Assembly (NCBI GenBank): GCA_937980205.1
Contig: CALJKW010000021.1
Coordinates: 1-64,000, forward strand
Source of the DNA: an uncultured Myxococcales bacterium
GTDB taxonomy: Bacteria; Myxococcota; Myxococcia; Myxococcales; Myxococcaceae
Direction of reading: 5' to 3'
DNA: 64,000 nucleotides
Positions 27,192 through 35,961 of the stretch are shown here, piece after piece (within the stretch, counting starts at the first letter, position 1; every line of letters starts with the position of its first letter). The notes below the pieces were generated by a model. That model did not search any database, was not told the origin of the DNA, and saw only the letters and a program-made list of their open reading frames with translations. The translations under genes and the position numbers were made by a program.

Positions 27192-27304
27192 GGCTCGTCG
27201 AAGCCGACAGCGTACGGCTCCTCATCGGTGTAACAAAAACGCGACCGCGCGGCTTCTGGGCGCTCGCGCTCGGCAGGCTGGCGCTCGAAGGCCGGCTTCA
27301 CCCG

Positions 27305-27760
27305 CTACAGCTTGGCGAGCTGCGCCTTCACTTCGTCGCTGATCAGCTTGCCCTCGGCCTTGCCCTTCAGCCGCGGCGTGACGATCTTCATCACGTTGCC
27401 CATGTCTTTGGGGCCCTTCGCGCCCGCCTCGCCGATCGCCTTGGCGACCTCGGCCGTGAGCTCTGCCGCCGAGAGCTGCTGCGGCAGGTACGACTGGATG
27501 AGGGCGAGCTCTTTCTCTTCCTTCTCGGCGAGATCGGCGCGACCGCCCGCCTTGTACTGCTCGATCGAGTCGCGCCGCTGCTTCACCATGGTGGTGAGCA
27601 CGTTCAAGATCCCCGCTTCATCGAGGACCTTGTTCGTGCCCTCCACCTCTTTGTACTTGATGGCGCTCTTGGCCATGCGGATGACGGACGTCTTCAGCTC
27701 GTCCTTCGCCCGCATCGCCTCTTTCAGATCGGCGTCGAGTCTTTCCCGAATCGTGGCCAT
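27305..27760 (-). CDS. yqeY: GatB/YqeY domain protein
   Basis: 151 residues, the usual YqeY length, almost entirely helical. It begins with IRERLDADLKEAMRAKDELK, has TSVIRMAKSAIKYKEVEG and the mid-protein SYLPQQLSAAELTAEVAKAI, all typical. The family resembles the C-terminal tRNA-binding domain of GatB, though a role in amidotransfer by the free-standing form is not established. It sits 13 bases after rpsU, as is common in delta-proteobacterial and Gram-positive genomes. Confidence 0.92.
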   Translation of the reverse strand: MATIRERLDADLKEAMRAKDELKTSVIRMAKSAIKYKEVEGTNKVLDEAGILNVLTTMVKQRRDSIEQYKAGGRADLAEKEEKELALIQSYLPQQLSAAELTAEVAKAIGEAGAKGPKDMGNVMKIVTPRLKGKAEGKLISDEVKAQLAKL

Positions 27761-27773
27761 GAGCGCCCTCTTT

Positions 27774-27980
27774 TCAGAAGTTCTTACGGAGCTTCTTCAC
27801 TGCGCGCTTCTTCGCGGCGAGCGCCTTCTTCTTCTTCTTCACCGAAGGCTTCTCGTAGTGCTCGCGCTTGCGGATCTCGGACAGAATGCCAGCCTTCTCG
27901 GTGGCCTTCTTGAAGCGCTTGAGCGCTCCCTCGATCGATTCGCCATCCTTCACGCGGATCGTCGTCACGTTGAACTTCAC
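27774..27980 (-). CDS. rpsU: 30S ribosomal protein S21
   Basis: 68 residues, basic, with the S21 signature: a short beta start (MKFNVTTIRVKDGESIEG), ALKRFKKATEKAGILSEIRK and a Lys/Arg-rich tail ending KKLRKNF. It is the first gene of the rpsU-yqeY-dnaG-rpoD locus, matching the classical macromolecular synthesis operon order with yqeY added. The promoter should lie in 27981-28029 or inside the end of trmJ. Confidence 0.95.
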   Translation of the reverse strand: MKFNVTTIRVKDGESIEGALKRFKKATEKAGILSEIRKREHYEKPSVKKKKKALAAKKRAVKKLRKNF

Positions 27981-28029
27981 CTGCCTTTCGAATCGGACGG
28001 AAAAGGGTTGAAAGACGGCAGGCCCTATC

Positions 28030-28689
28030 TCACCGCGGCCTTCGCTTGTCTACCGCCCGAAGCGCCGCCTGCCAGTGTTCCGCCTCGCGCTTCGACAGCC
28101 GCGCGCGGATCAGCGTCTGCATCAGCTCCGCGTGCTCACCGCCGAGCACCGCACCCAGCGAGGAGGACACCTGCCGCAGCAGCGCGTCGTCCGCCGGCCG
28201 CGGCCCGGGAGCCTCCGCGCCGGCCGGCTTCCGCCACAGCTCGTACGCGTAGACCAGCACCGCCTGCGCGAGGTTGAGCGACGGCTGCTCGTCGGAGGCG
28301 GGAATCGACGAGACGTCGTGGCACTGCGCGAGATCTTCGTTCGTCAGGCCGCTGCGCTCGTCGCCGAACACCAGCGCGAGCTGCTCGGCGCGCGCCCGCT
28401 CGGCCACCGCGTCGGGCGCGAGCCGCCGCCGCCCCTCGATGCGCCGCATGGTCGTGCCGACGACCCACGTGCAGTCGGCGACGGCCTCGGCGAGCGTGTC
28501 GACGCGCCGCACCGACTCGAGCAGCTCGCCGGCGTGCACCGCGAGCCGGTTCATGCCCGGCACCTCGAGCAGCTTCGGGTTGGGCGATACGACGACCCAG
28601 TCCGCCAGGCCGAAGTTCTTCATCGCCCGGGCGACGGCCCCGAGGTTGTCGGCATTTCGCGGCCTGAGCAACACGATGCGCGTGGTCAT
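28030..28689 (-). CDS. trmJ: tRNA (cytidine/uridine-2'-O-)-methyltransferase TrmJ-like (SPOUT family)
   Basis: 219 residues from the ATG at 28689, giving MTTRIVLLRPRNADNLGAVA at the usual TrmJ N-terminus. The three SPOUT motifs are visible: NADNLGAVARAMKNFGL (motif 1), LALVFGDERSGLTNEDL (motif 2) and SLNLAQAVLVYAYEL (motif 3, the trefoil-knot SAM site). TrmJ methylates the ribose of position 32 in tRNA anticodon loops. The C-terminal extension is helical. It is divergent from a membrane protein gene whose start is at most 18 bases away, so each promoter must lie inside the other gene or overlap it. Confidence 0.9.
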   Translation of the reverse strand: MTTRIVLLRPRNADNLGAVARAMKNFGLADWVVVSPNPKLLEVPGMNRLAVHAGELLESVRRVDTLAEAVADCTWVVGTTMRRIEGRRRLAPDAVAERARAEQLALVFGDERSGLTNEDLAQCHDVSSIPASDEQPSLNLAQAVLVYAYELWRKPAGAEAPGPRPADDALLRQVSSSLGAVLGGEHAELMQTLIRARLSKREAEHWQAALRAVDKRRPR

Positions 28690-28707
28690 GGTATGGACGG
28701 CCCCCAT

Positions 28708-29814
28708 ATGGCCGTCGAGGTCGCCCAGCTCACTCCCCCGAAGGTCTTTCCGAACACCAGCCTGTTCATCTCCACTCCGTTCAAGGACCTCGCCTTCTAC
28801 TTCTTCAGCGTAGGCGTGGTGCTGATCGCGTGGTTCGCAGCGACGGTGCTGCACGTGAACAGCTTCTACATCCTCGCCACGGTGGCGGTGGTCGCGAACG
28901 GCCCCCACCTCGTGTCGACGTGGACGCGCGTCTACTTCGACAAGCGCGAGTGGAGAGAGCGCCCGCTGCTCATCATCGGCATGCCGCTCGCCATCGCGAC
29001 GACGGTCATCCTGCTGATGACCTTCCTCGGCTACACCGGCTCGCGCATCTTGAACTCGACGATCCTCTACTGGGCCACCTGGCACTTCGTCGCCCAGAAC
29101 TGGGGCATCTTGCGCATCTACCAGCGCAAGTCGGGAGAGGATCCCAAGTCGATCGCGATGCGGCTCGAGAAGCCCATCCTCTTCCTCTTCGTGCTCTGGT
29201 GCCTGCTCAAGCGCATCGACACCGGCCCGCGCGTGCTGTTCGGCACCGAGGTCTATTACTTCCAGCTGCCGAGCGCGATCGTCGACGGCCTCTGGGGCCC
29301 GCTGGGCTTCCTCATCGCCGTGTACCTCGTCCAGCGCATCCGCGAGCGCAACGAGCCGTGGGCCAAGGCCGCGTGGCTGCGCGCCGCCTTCCTGCTCTGC
29401 GCGTTCATCGGCTTCTTCGTGCCGTTCCAGTGCATCAAGACCGACGACACCAGCGCGTTCGCCGCGGCCGCCTGCTGGCACGGCATCCAGTACCTGGGGA
29501 TCATGCGCTTCTACCACCTCAACACGTGGAAGGCCGGCGTCCACCCCGACGCGAAGGTCATCTCGTGGCTCTCGCAGCCCGGCTGGTCGCGCTTCTTCAT
29601 GTACTGCGCGCTGCTGCTCGCGCTCGCGGGCTCGGGCTACGTGCTCATCGGCGGGCTCACGTTCGCCTCCAAGGCGGTTCAGGGCCCCGCCGCGTGGGAC
29701 CAGTACACCTGGGCCGCCATCGTGTGGATCAGCTTCACCCTGTCGCACTACTGGCTCGACGGAGTCATCTGGAAGCTGCGCAAGCCCGAGCTCGCCGCCC
29801 GGGTCGGGATTTGA
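28708..29814 (+). CDS. Polytopic membrane protein of unknown function
   Basis: 368 residues with about nine to ten predicted membrane helices. An in-frame ATG at 28693 would add five residues. Conserved-looking elements include ANGPHLVSTWTRVYFDKREW, YWATWHFVAQNWGILRIYQR, CWHGIQYLGIMRFYHLN and SFTLSHYWLDGVIWKLRKPE. The His-rich motifs (WHFVAQNWG, WHGIQYLG, HYW) recall membrane enzymes or transporters with buried histidines, but I recognise no named family. Its stop overlaps the next start (TTGA). Confidence 0.75.
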   Translation: MAVEVAQLTPPKVFPNTSLFISTPFKDLAFYFFSVGVVLIAWFAATVLHVNSFYILATVAVVANGPHLVSTWTRVYFDKREWRERPLLIIGMPLAIATTVILLMTFLGYTGSRILNSTILYWATWHFVAQNWGILRIYQRKSGEDPKSIAMRLEKPILFLFVLWCLLKRIDTGPRVLFGTEVYYFQLPSAIVDGLWGPLGFLIAVYLVQRIRERNEPWAKAAWLRAAFLLCAFIGFFVPFQCIKTDDTSAFAAAACWHGIQYLGIMRFYHLNTWKAGVHPDAKVISWLSQPGWSRFFMYCALLLALAGSGYVLIGGLTFASKAVQGPAAWDQYTWAAIVWISFTLSHYWLDGVIWKLRKPELAARVGI

Positions 29815-30344
29815 GAGCAGTCGCGCTCGCGCTGCTCTTCTCGGCCTCGGTCGCCGCCGCCTCCCAGCCCGCCGTCGAAATCCAGGAAGACGGCGACCGC
29901 GTCGGCCGCGTGCTCGCCGAGCTGGGGGGCGCGCTGCTCGGCGCGGCGCTGCCCAACCTGTTGTGGGTGCCGTTCGCGTTCGCGCCGTCGAGCAACGCCG
30001 CGTTTCCGATCATGTTCATCGCCGCGATGACGCTCGAGCCGGTCTCCATCGCCACCGGCACCTGGCTCGTGCACAAGAAGATGCGGGGCCAGGGCCTGTG
30101 GCCTGCCGCCTTCGGAGGCACCATGCTCGGCGCGGTGTTCGGGGGGCTGTTGTTCGGCCTCTACGGCGGCCTCTCCAGGTTCGAGCCGCCGGACTCCTAC
30201 ACCGTCATCGCAGGCGGAGCGGCCATCCTCGTCACCGCCGCCACGAGCGTGCTGATGATCGAGCTGCACCACGATCGCACCGTCGGCGCGGCCGTCGCGC
30301 CCGTGCCCGGCGGCGCGCTGGGCCTGGTCAGCGTCAGGTTCTAG
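29811..30344 (+). CDS. Small membrane or secreted protein of unknown function
   Basis: 177 residues from a TTG overlapping the upstream stop (TTGA at 29811-29814); this start gives a proper signal peptide (RAVALALLFSASVAAA). After AVEIQEDGDRVGRVLAELGG there are Gly-rich hydrophobic segments, about four potential helices or glycine-zipper stretches (for example GGTMLGAVFGGLLFGLYGG). The pattern resembles small myxobacterial envelope proteins with four membrane spans. No family recognised. Its stop overlaps the convergent gene's stop by four bases. Confidence 0.65.
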   Translation: MRAVALALLFSASVAAASQPAVEIQEDGDRVGRVLAELGGALLGAALPNLLWVPFAFAPSSNAAFPIMFIAAMTLEPVSIATGTWLVHKKMRGQGLWPAAFGGTMLGAVFGGLLFGLYGGLSRFEPPDSYTVIAGGAAILVTAATSVLMIELHHDRTVGAAVAPVPGGALGLVSVRF

Positions 30345-30769
30345 GAGCGGGCGTAGCGGGACGGCAGCAGGGTGAGGTCGAACCTCGGGCCCAGGCGCTG
30401 CAGCGCCGCGACGGCTTCGGCGTCGCCGTCGCGCAGGAGCAGGGCCTCGCAGTACATCTCGTACGCGTGCCGGGCGCGGGCGCGGCCACGCTCTTCGTCG
30501 CCGTCGGCGAAGTACACGTCCGACAGCTCTTCGAGCAGGCGAGCGAACGTGCGAATGCGGGTCGGCTCACCGAGCAGCTGCGCGCTCGAAGCAGAGTCGA
30601 CGAGGGCGAGCGCCGAGAACTCGAGCCCGAGGAGATCGAGGCAGCCGCCCTCGAGCGTCTGCGCCGCCTCGTCGTAGCGCTGCTCACGCTTGAGCCTGAG
30701 CGCGCGCGCGAGCAGCTCGGCGAGCTGCTTCACGATGCGCATCACGTAGTCGCGTTCGACGAGTGCCAC
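30341..30769 (-). CDS. TPR-like helical protein of unknown function
   Basis: 142 residues, all helical, no signal peptide. Segments such as LLARALRLKREQRYDEAAQT and DVYFADGDEERGRARARHAY resemble tetratricopeptide helix pairs. It would be cytoplasmic and could act in protein-protein contacts. It stands alone, convergent with the gene at 29811 and 69 bases downstream of another minus-strand gene. Confidence 0.65.
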   Translation of the reverse strand: MALVERDYVMRIVKQLAELLARALRLKREQRYDEAAQTLEGGCLDLLGLEFSALALVDSASSAQLLGEPTRIRTFARLLEELSDVYFADGDEERGRARARHAYEMYCEALLLRDGDAEAVAALQRLGPRFDLTLLPSRYARS

Positions 30770-30838
30770 GGCGCAGCGACATTAACCGCGGAAGAAGACG
30801 GCGCCAGCGCCACAGCCCGAAACCCCGCCAGCGGCCGG

Positions 30839-31747
30839 TCAGAACACGTACGACACACCGAGATACGGGCCGTTGAACACGTCGCCGTGGGGAATGCCAT
30901 CGACGAGCCCGCGATCGTTCAGCGCCTGCACGCGCCAGCCGGCGCGGAAGCCCCAGTTCTCGACGCCGACGACCAGGCCCGCGCGCGCGTCGATCTGCGT
31001 GAACGGCCAGGGCGTCACGTTCACCGAGCCCTCGGCGCCGACCGGCCCGCCGAACCACACCACGCCGGACATGCCGATGGTCGGCCCGACCATGATGATG
31101 CTCGGCGCGAAGAACGCGTCAGCGCCCGCTTCGAGCCGCAGCCGCCCGTACTGCCCGGTGAGGAACGCGAACGTCAGGTGCGCGGTGAAGTCGCCGATGT
31201 GATCGACGCCGCCGCTGCCGTCGTCGGCCTTCACGATGATGTCCGAGGCGGACAGCGACACGCCCCAGCGCTCACCCTCGAAGCTCGAGAGCAGCCCGAT
31301 CGTCGCGCCGTTCAGGTACCCCTGACCTTCGACGCCGACGGTGACGCGGATCGGAGCCGAGGGCTCCTCTTCGACCGGCACCGAGGGGGCCGGCGCGCCG
31401 ACCAGCGGCGGAGCCCCGTACCAATACGGCCGGTAGAAGTACGAGTACCCATAGCCGTACCCGAACGACCGCCACGGCCGCGAGTACCCGTAAGGCCGGT
31501 ACGCGTACCGCGACGCCGACGGCGGCCCGCCGTAGTACGGCGGCGAGGCGTTGTAGCTCGGAGCCGCAGGGCTCGCCGAGTGGTAGCGCCCCGGCGGACC
31601 CATGGGCCGCGCGGACGTCGGCGACGACGGCCGGCCGGACGAGGGCGACCCTCCGCGGCTGCCGGACGGTGGACTGGCTTTGCCGAATCGCGCCTCGGCC
31701 GGAGCCGCCAGCGCGACCAAAACCAGGAACACTGCGCTTCTAACCAT
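30839..31747 (-). CDS. Secreted Ser/Pro/Tyr-rich protein with beta-barrel-like C-terminal domain
   Basis: 302 residues from the ATG at 31747, which opens a signal peptide (VRSAVFLVLVALAAPAEA). Residues ~25-90 are Ser/Pro/Gly-rich; then comes a Tyr/Gly-rich section (about 95-125, with GYGYGYSYFYRPYWYG). The last ~170 residues alternate polar and hydrophobic positions and end GPYLGVSYVF, with a terminal Phe typical of outer-membrane barrels. An outer-membrane or surface protein is likely. It is divergent from the GDSL hydrolase gene with 37 bases between starts. Confidence 0.7.
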   Translation of the reverse strand: MVRSAVFLVLVALAAPAEARFGKASPPSGSRGGSPSSGRPSSPTSARPMGPPGRYHSASPAAPSYNASPPYYGGPPSASRYAYRPYGYSRPWRSFGYGYGYSYFYRPYWYGAPPLVGAPAPSVPVEEEPSAPIRVTVGVEGQGYLNGATIGLLSSFEGERWGVSLSASDIIVKADDGSGGVDHIGDFTAHLTFAFLTGQYGRLRLEAGADAFFAPSIIMVGPTIGMSGVVWFGGPVGAEGSVNVTPWPFTQIDARAGLVVGVENWGFRAGWRVQALNDRGLVDGIPHGDVFNGPYLGVSYVF

Positions 31748-31784
31748 GCCAGGATGACACGTAACGACTGCGGAAAAATTCACC

Positions 31785-32393
31785 ATGTGGGTCGTCCTCC
31801 TCCTCGCCACCGCCGCAACCCCCGAGGTCCGCTACCTTGCGCTTGGGGATTCTTTCACCATCGGCACGGGTTCTTCCGAGTCGCAGGCCTTCCCGTCGCG
31901 GCTCAAGCCCCTGCTCGAGAAGAAGCGGGCGACCCCGGTCAAGCTGCTCAACCCCGCGGTCAACGGCTACAGCACGCAGGAGCTCATCGACGACGAGCTG
32001 CCCACCGTCGAGGCGTTCAAGCCGACGCTCGTCACCCTCGCCGTCGGAGCCAACGACATCGTGCGCGGCCGGGGCCCGGACGACTACCGCGCGAACCTGA
32101 AGAAGATCTTCGCGGCGCTGCCGGCGAAGGCGAGCGTCGTCTCCATCCCTCAGCCCGACTGGAGCCGCACGCCCGTCGCGAAGCACTTCGGCGACCCCGA
32201 CGCGCTGCAGAAGCAGATCGTCCTCTACAACCGCATCCTCGAAGAGGAGACGAAGGCCGCCGGCGGCCGCTACGTCGACCTCTGGCCGCTGATGCGCAAG
32301 CAGGCCGACGCGAAGCAGCTCGCGCCCGATGGCCTGCACCCGAACGCCCAGGCGCACGCGCAGTGGGCCGAGGCCCTCGTCAGAGAGCTCTGA
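31785..32393 (+). CDS. Secreted SGNH/GDSL-family esterase
   Basis: 202 residues. A short hydrophobic N-terminus (WVVLLLATAATPE) may be a signal peptide. All four SGNH blocks are present: GDSF with nucleophile Ser23, Gly61 in VNGYS, Asn90 in GAND, and Asp182/His185 in DGLHP. The family includes lysophospholipases, thioesterases and carbohydrate esterases, so the substrate is open. It is followed after seven bases by the DNA glycosylase gene. Confidence 0.85.
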   Translation: MWVVLLLATAATPEVRYLALGDSFTIGTGSSESQAFPSRLKPLLEKKRATPVKLLNPAVNGYSTQELIDDELPTVEAFKPTLVTLAVGANDIVRGRGPDDYRANLKKIFAALPAKASVVSIPQPDWSRTPVAKHFGDPDALQKQIVLYNRILEEETKAAGGRYVDLWPLMRKQADAKQLAPDGLHPNAQAHAQWAEALVREL

Positions 32394-32400
32394 GGCGACG

Positions 32401-33324
32401 ATGCCGGAATACCCCGACCTCACGGTGTACCTGGAGTGCCTCAAGCCCCGCGTCCTCGATCGCGTGCTCAAGAAGGTGCGCCTGGGCTCACCGTTTCTGC
32501 TCCGCAGCGTCGAGCCGCCGCTCGCCTCGGCCGAGGGCAAGCGCGTGCAGGAGCTGCGCCGCATCGGCAAGCGCCTCGTGTTCGGCCTCGAGGGCGGCAT
32601 CTTCATGGTCCTCCACCTGATGATCGCCGGCCGCCTCAAGTGGCACGACGAAGCGGGAGCGAAGCTGCCCGGCCGCGCCGGCCTCGCCGGCTTCGACTTC
32701 GAGACGGGCACGCTCATCCTCACCGAGGTGAGCACCAAGAAGCGCGCCTCGCTCACGCTCGTGCAGGGGGAGGCCGCGCTCGCCGCCATCGACCGCGGCG
32801 GAGTCGAGCCGATGAACGCTCCGCTCGACACCTTCGCCGAGGTCCTCCGCCGGGAGAACCACACGCTCAAGCGCAGCCTCACCGACCCGCGGCTGTTCGC
32901 GGCGATCGGCAACGCGTACTCCGACGAGATCCTCCACCGCGCGAAGCTGTCTCCGGTGAAGCAGACGAAGACGCTCACCGGCGAGGAGATCGCCCGCCTC
33001 TACGAGGCCACCCACGCCGTCTTGAAGGAGTGGGCGAAGCGCCTCATCGACGAGGCCGACGGCGGCAAGGGCTGGCCCGAGAAGGTGACCGCCTTCAGGC
33101 CCGAGATGGCGGTGCACGGCAAGTACAAGCAGCCGTGCCCGGTGTGCGGCGCCCTGGTGCAGCGCATCGTGCACGCCGAGAACGAGACCAACTACTGCGC
33201 GCGGTGCCAGACCGGCGGCAAGCTGCTCGCCGATCGCTCGCTCTCGCGGCTGCTCAAGGAAGACTGGCCGAAGACGCTGGAAGAGCTCGAGGATTATGTC
33301 GCTACGAGGGCAGGGTCGCGGTAG
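32401..33324 (+). CDS. Fpg/Nei-family DNA glycosylase
   Basis: 307 residues, slightly longer than E. coli Fpg (269). It begins MPEYPDL, with the catalytic Pro2 and Glu3 retained but Tyr instead of Leu at position 4, and Lys57 in the expected place. The helix-two-turn-helix carries IGNAYSDEIL (Asn171), and the zinc finger is formed by Cys246, Cys249, Cys266 and Cys269 (CPVCG, YCARCQ). It removes oxidised bases such as 8-oxoguanine or formamidopyrimidines by a lyase mechanism. MutM versus Nei specificity cannot be settled by reading alone. Confidence 0.88.
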   Translation: MPEYPDLTVYLECLKPRVLDRVLKKVRLGSPFLLRSVEPPLASAEGKRVQELRRIGKRLVFGLEGGIFMVLHLMIAGRLKWHDEAGAKLPGRAGLAGFDFETGTLILTEVSTKKRASLTLVQGEAALAAIDRGGVEPMNAPLDTFAEVLRRENHTLKRSLTDPRLFAAIGNAYSDEILHRAKLSPVKQTKTLTGEEIARLYEATHAVLKEWAKRLIDEADGGKGWPEKVTAFRPEMAVHGKYKQPCPVCGALVQRIVHAENETNYCARCQTGGKLLADRSLSRLLKEDWPKTLEELEDYVATRAGSR

Positions 33325-33335
33325 AAGGCGTACCG

Positions 33336-34985
33336 ATGAAGGCGGCGCCCCTTCTCCTCGTTCTCCTCTCGATTCCATCACTCGCGGAAGAGAAGACGCT
33401 GTGGCTCGTCCGTCCGCTCTACCCGGGCCAGGAAGCGCTCGCCGGCCGCACCGAGCAGGCGCTCGACAAGCTCACGCCCCAGATCTTGCGGCAGTTCCAG
33501 GTCATCGGCCGCACCGAGCTCATCAACGCGCTCAAGGGCAAGAAGGTCGACGATCTGCCGTGCTTCCTCGGCGAGACCCGCTGCGCCGACCCGATCGACC
33601 CCTTCGTCGCGCAGCTCGGCTTCGACCGCATCGTCCTCATCCAGGGCGGGCAGGACGAGGCCGGCTACAAGTTCAAGGTCGTCAGCTACCAGCCGTCGTC
33701 GGGCAAGAACGTCAGCGCCAGCGCGACCGACCCGAACCTCGACAACGCGCTGCTCGGCGCCGTGGCGAAGGTCGTGCCCGTCACCGCCACGCTCGACCTC
33801 ACCACCAACCCGCCGGGCGCCACGGTCTACGTCGACGATCGCAAGGTCGGCGTCACGCCGCTCACCGGCGCGCAGGTGCTGCCGGGCGAGCGCGTCGTCC
33901 GCCTCGATCTCAAGCTGCACCAGGGCATCGAAGAGCAGCTCGTCGTCCCGATGAAGGGCTCGGTGAAGCTCGAGCGCAACCTCGAGAAGGTCGCCGCGCG
34001 CATCATCATCACCGCGCAGCCGGCCGGCACGAGCATCTCCGTCGACGGCCAGGTGCTCGGCAAAGACCGCGTCGATCGCGGCGTCCAGCCGGGCACGCAC
34101 ACCATCCGGCTCACGCTCGAAGACCACAAGGCATTCGAGCAGACCGTGCAGGTGAAGGCCGACGATCAGTTCTACCTCGACAAGACGCTCGAGCCGATCG
34201 CGGGGAAGGCGCCGCCGCCGAAAGAGATCATCGTCGTCCAGAAGCCTCCTCCGCCGGCGCCCGTCGTGCCGCCGCCTCCGCCGCCGACGCTCGAAGAGCA
34301 GCTGCTCGAGCGCAAGAGCTACTTCTACGTCGGCTTCGAGTACGACCGGCTCAACGGCGGCGGCTTCCTCGGCCACCGCTTCGGCGACGAGGGCAACGGC
34401 CGCGCGAGCTACATCAACAACAACCCGCGCCAGCTCCTCGGCGCGACGTTCGAGTTCGGCTACTTCGGCAAGTACTTCGGCATCGCCGCCGTCGGCGCCA
34501 CGGTCGAGTTCCTCGAGCGCTCGTGGCGCATGACCGTCGGCCGCCCGGTCAACAAGACCATCACCGGCACCGCGGCCGCCTGCCCGACCGGCGAAGACGA
34601 CATGCTCGGCTGCCTGCCGACGGAGATCGACGCGAACCTGGTGATGGCGAACTTCCGCTTCATCCAGCCCGCGTTCCGCGTGCAGCTGTGGCGCTTCATG
34701 CTGTTCCTGCAGGCCGGCTTCGAGCTGCGCATCGGCTGGCTCACCGAGAAGTCCGCCATGGTCCGCTACAACGACGGCTTCCTCGTGATGGACGTCGGCG
34801 CCTCGGCGCGCGCGGGCTTCCGCTTCTACATCGCCGACGGCTTCTTCATGTACGCGAACTACCGCTTCGCCTACTTCTTCGTGAGCCCCTTCGACTCGAG
34901 CGGCGTGCTCAACCCCGATGGCTCGACGCAGAAGGTGGCGCCGTTCAACCACGGCTTCAGCGGAGGGTTGGGCTATGCGTTCTAG
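33336..34985 (+). CDS. PEGA-domain envelope protein with C-terminal beta-barrel
   Basis: 549 residues with a signal peptide (KAAPLLLVLLSIPSLA). An N-terminal domain (~20-150) is followed by two PEGA repeats: LTTNPPGATVYVDDRKVG at about residue 155 and ITAQPAGTSISVDGQVLGK at about 228. A Pro-rich linker then leads to a C-terminal ~220-residue region with alternating polarity, starting SYFYVGFEYDRLNGGG and ending GGLGYAF, typical of an outer-membrane barrel with terminal Phe. PEGA domains are found in surface and cell-wall-associated proteins. It overlaps the next gene by 11 bases. Confidence 0.8.
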   Translation: MKAAPLLLVLLSIPSLAEEKTLWLVRPLYPGQEALAGRTEQALDKLTPQILRQFQVIGRTELINALKGKKVDDLPCFLGETRCADPIDPFVAQLGFDRIVLIQGGQDEAGYKFKVVSYQPSSGKNVSASATDPNLDNALLGAVAKVVPVTATLDLTTNPPGATVYVDDRKVGVTPLTGAQVLPGERVVRLDLKLHQGIEEQLVVPMKGSVKLERNLEKVAARIIITAQPAGTSISVDGQVLGKDRVDRGVQPGTHTIRLTLEDHKAFEQTVQVKADDQFYLDKTLEPIAGKAPPPKEIIVVQKPPPPAPVVPPPPPPTLEEQLLERKSYFYVGFEYDRLNGGGFLGHRFGDEGNGRASYINNNPRQLLGATFEFGYFGKYFGIAAVGATVEFLERSWRMTVGRPVNKTITGTAAACPTGEDDMLGCLPTEIDANLVMANFRFIQPAFRVQLWRFMLFLQAGFELRIGWLTEKSAMVRYNDGFLVMDVGASARAGFRFYIADGFFMYANYRFAYFFVSPFDSSGVLNPDGSTQKVAPFNHGFSGGLGYAF

Positions 34986-35943
34986 GCTGCTGCCGCTCGC
35001 CGCCGTCGTGACCTCGTTCGCCGCGTCGGCCCAGCCGCTGGTCGGCCCCGGCGTCGGCAACGTCGACACCTTCATCTCGGAAGGCACGAAGCAGTACAAC
35101 CAGAAGCAGTACGCGAAGGCCGTCGACAACTTCACCAAGGCGACGCGCGCGAACCCGTCGCTCTTGCCGCCGTACCTGCAGCTCGCGCGCAGCCACCTCG
35201 CCGCGAAGCAGGTGCAGCGCGCCTGCTACGTGTACCGCATGTACCTGAAGGCGGCGCCCGAAGGGGCCGACCGCAAGAAGGCACAGGCCGAGAGCGACAC
35301 GTGCGAGCGGCAGCTCAAGACCGCCAAGGGGCAGCCGCCCGATCCCTCTCCGAAGTACGTCGACCTGAAGGCCGCCTTCTTCGCCGCGCTCGACCAGAGC
35401 CAGATCATCGACAAGGGCAGCGCGTACGAGCTGCTCAAGCAGCTGGTGAAGGAGGGGTACATGAGCCCCGACCTCGCCGACATGGCGCAGAAGCTCGGCG
35501 CCGCGGCCCAGGCCTCCGCCGAAGACGTCCACAAGCGGGCGCTGGCGTACGAGAAGCTCTCGCCCGAGGCGCTCAAGTCGGCGCGGCACCTCTACCAGGT
35601 CGCGCACGACGTCGGAGTCAGCGTCCCCGACGCCGCCGCCGCGAGCGCCTTCTGCGACGGCCTCGCCGCCCTGCAGGCGAAGGACGCCAAGAAGGCCGAG
35701 AACCTCTTCGCCGACGCCGCCAAGGCCAAGCCCGACAACAAGGAGTACACGTTCTACCGGGCCGTGGCCCTCGTGCAGCACGGCGACAAGAAGGGCGCCC
35801 TCAAGGTGCTCGACGCCGACCTCAAAGACGACCCGCGGACCGAGGTCTTGCGCACGTCGCTCGCACTCGGCGATTCTCCCGAGGCCGGCGCGAGCGAGCT
35901 CGAGCGCCTGCTCTTCTCTCGGCGATACCCGGCGGAGAAGTAA
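34975..35943 (+). CDS. Secreted TPR-repeat protein
   Basis: 322 residues from the ATG at 34975, with GGAGGG just upstream inside the previous gene. A signal peptide (SRLLPLAAVVTSFAASA) is followed by TPR helices: EGTKQYNQKQYAKAVDNFTK, PPYLQLARSHLAAKQVQRA, and later EYTFYRAVALVQHGDKKGAL. It would be periplasmic. It overlaps the PEGA protein gene and precedes a Ser/Thr kinase gene by 18 bases, so the three may form a surface-related operon. Confidence 0.75.
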   Translation: MRSRLLPLAAVVTSFAASAQPLVGPGVGNVDTFISEGTKQYNQKQYAKAVDNFTKATRANPSLLPPYLQLARSHLAAKQVQRACYVYRMYLKAAPEGADRKKAQAESDTCERQLKTAKGQPPDPSPKYVDLKAAFFAALDQSQIIDKGSAYELLKQLVKEGYMSPDLADMAQKLGAAAQASAEDVHKRALAYEKLSPEALKSARHLYQVAHDVGVSVPDAAAASAFCDGLAALQAKDAKKAENLFADAAKAKPDNKEYTFYRAVALVQHGDKKGALKVLDADLKDDPRTEVLRTSLALGDSPEAGASELERLLFSRRYPAEK

Positions 35944-35961
35944 CCTCGTCGGGCGACATTC

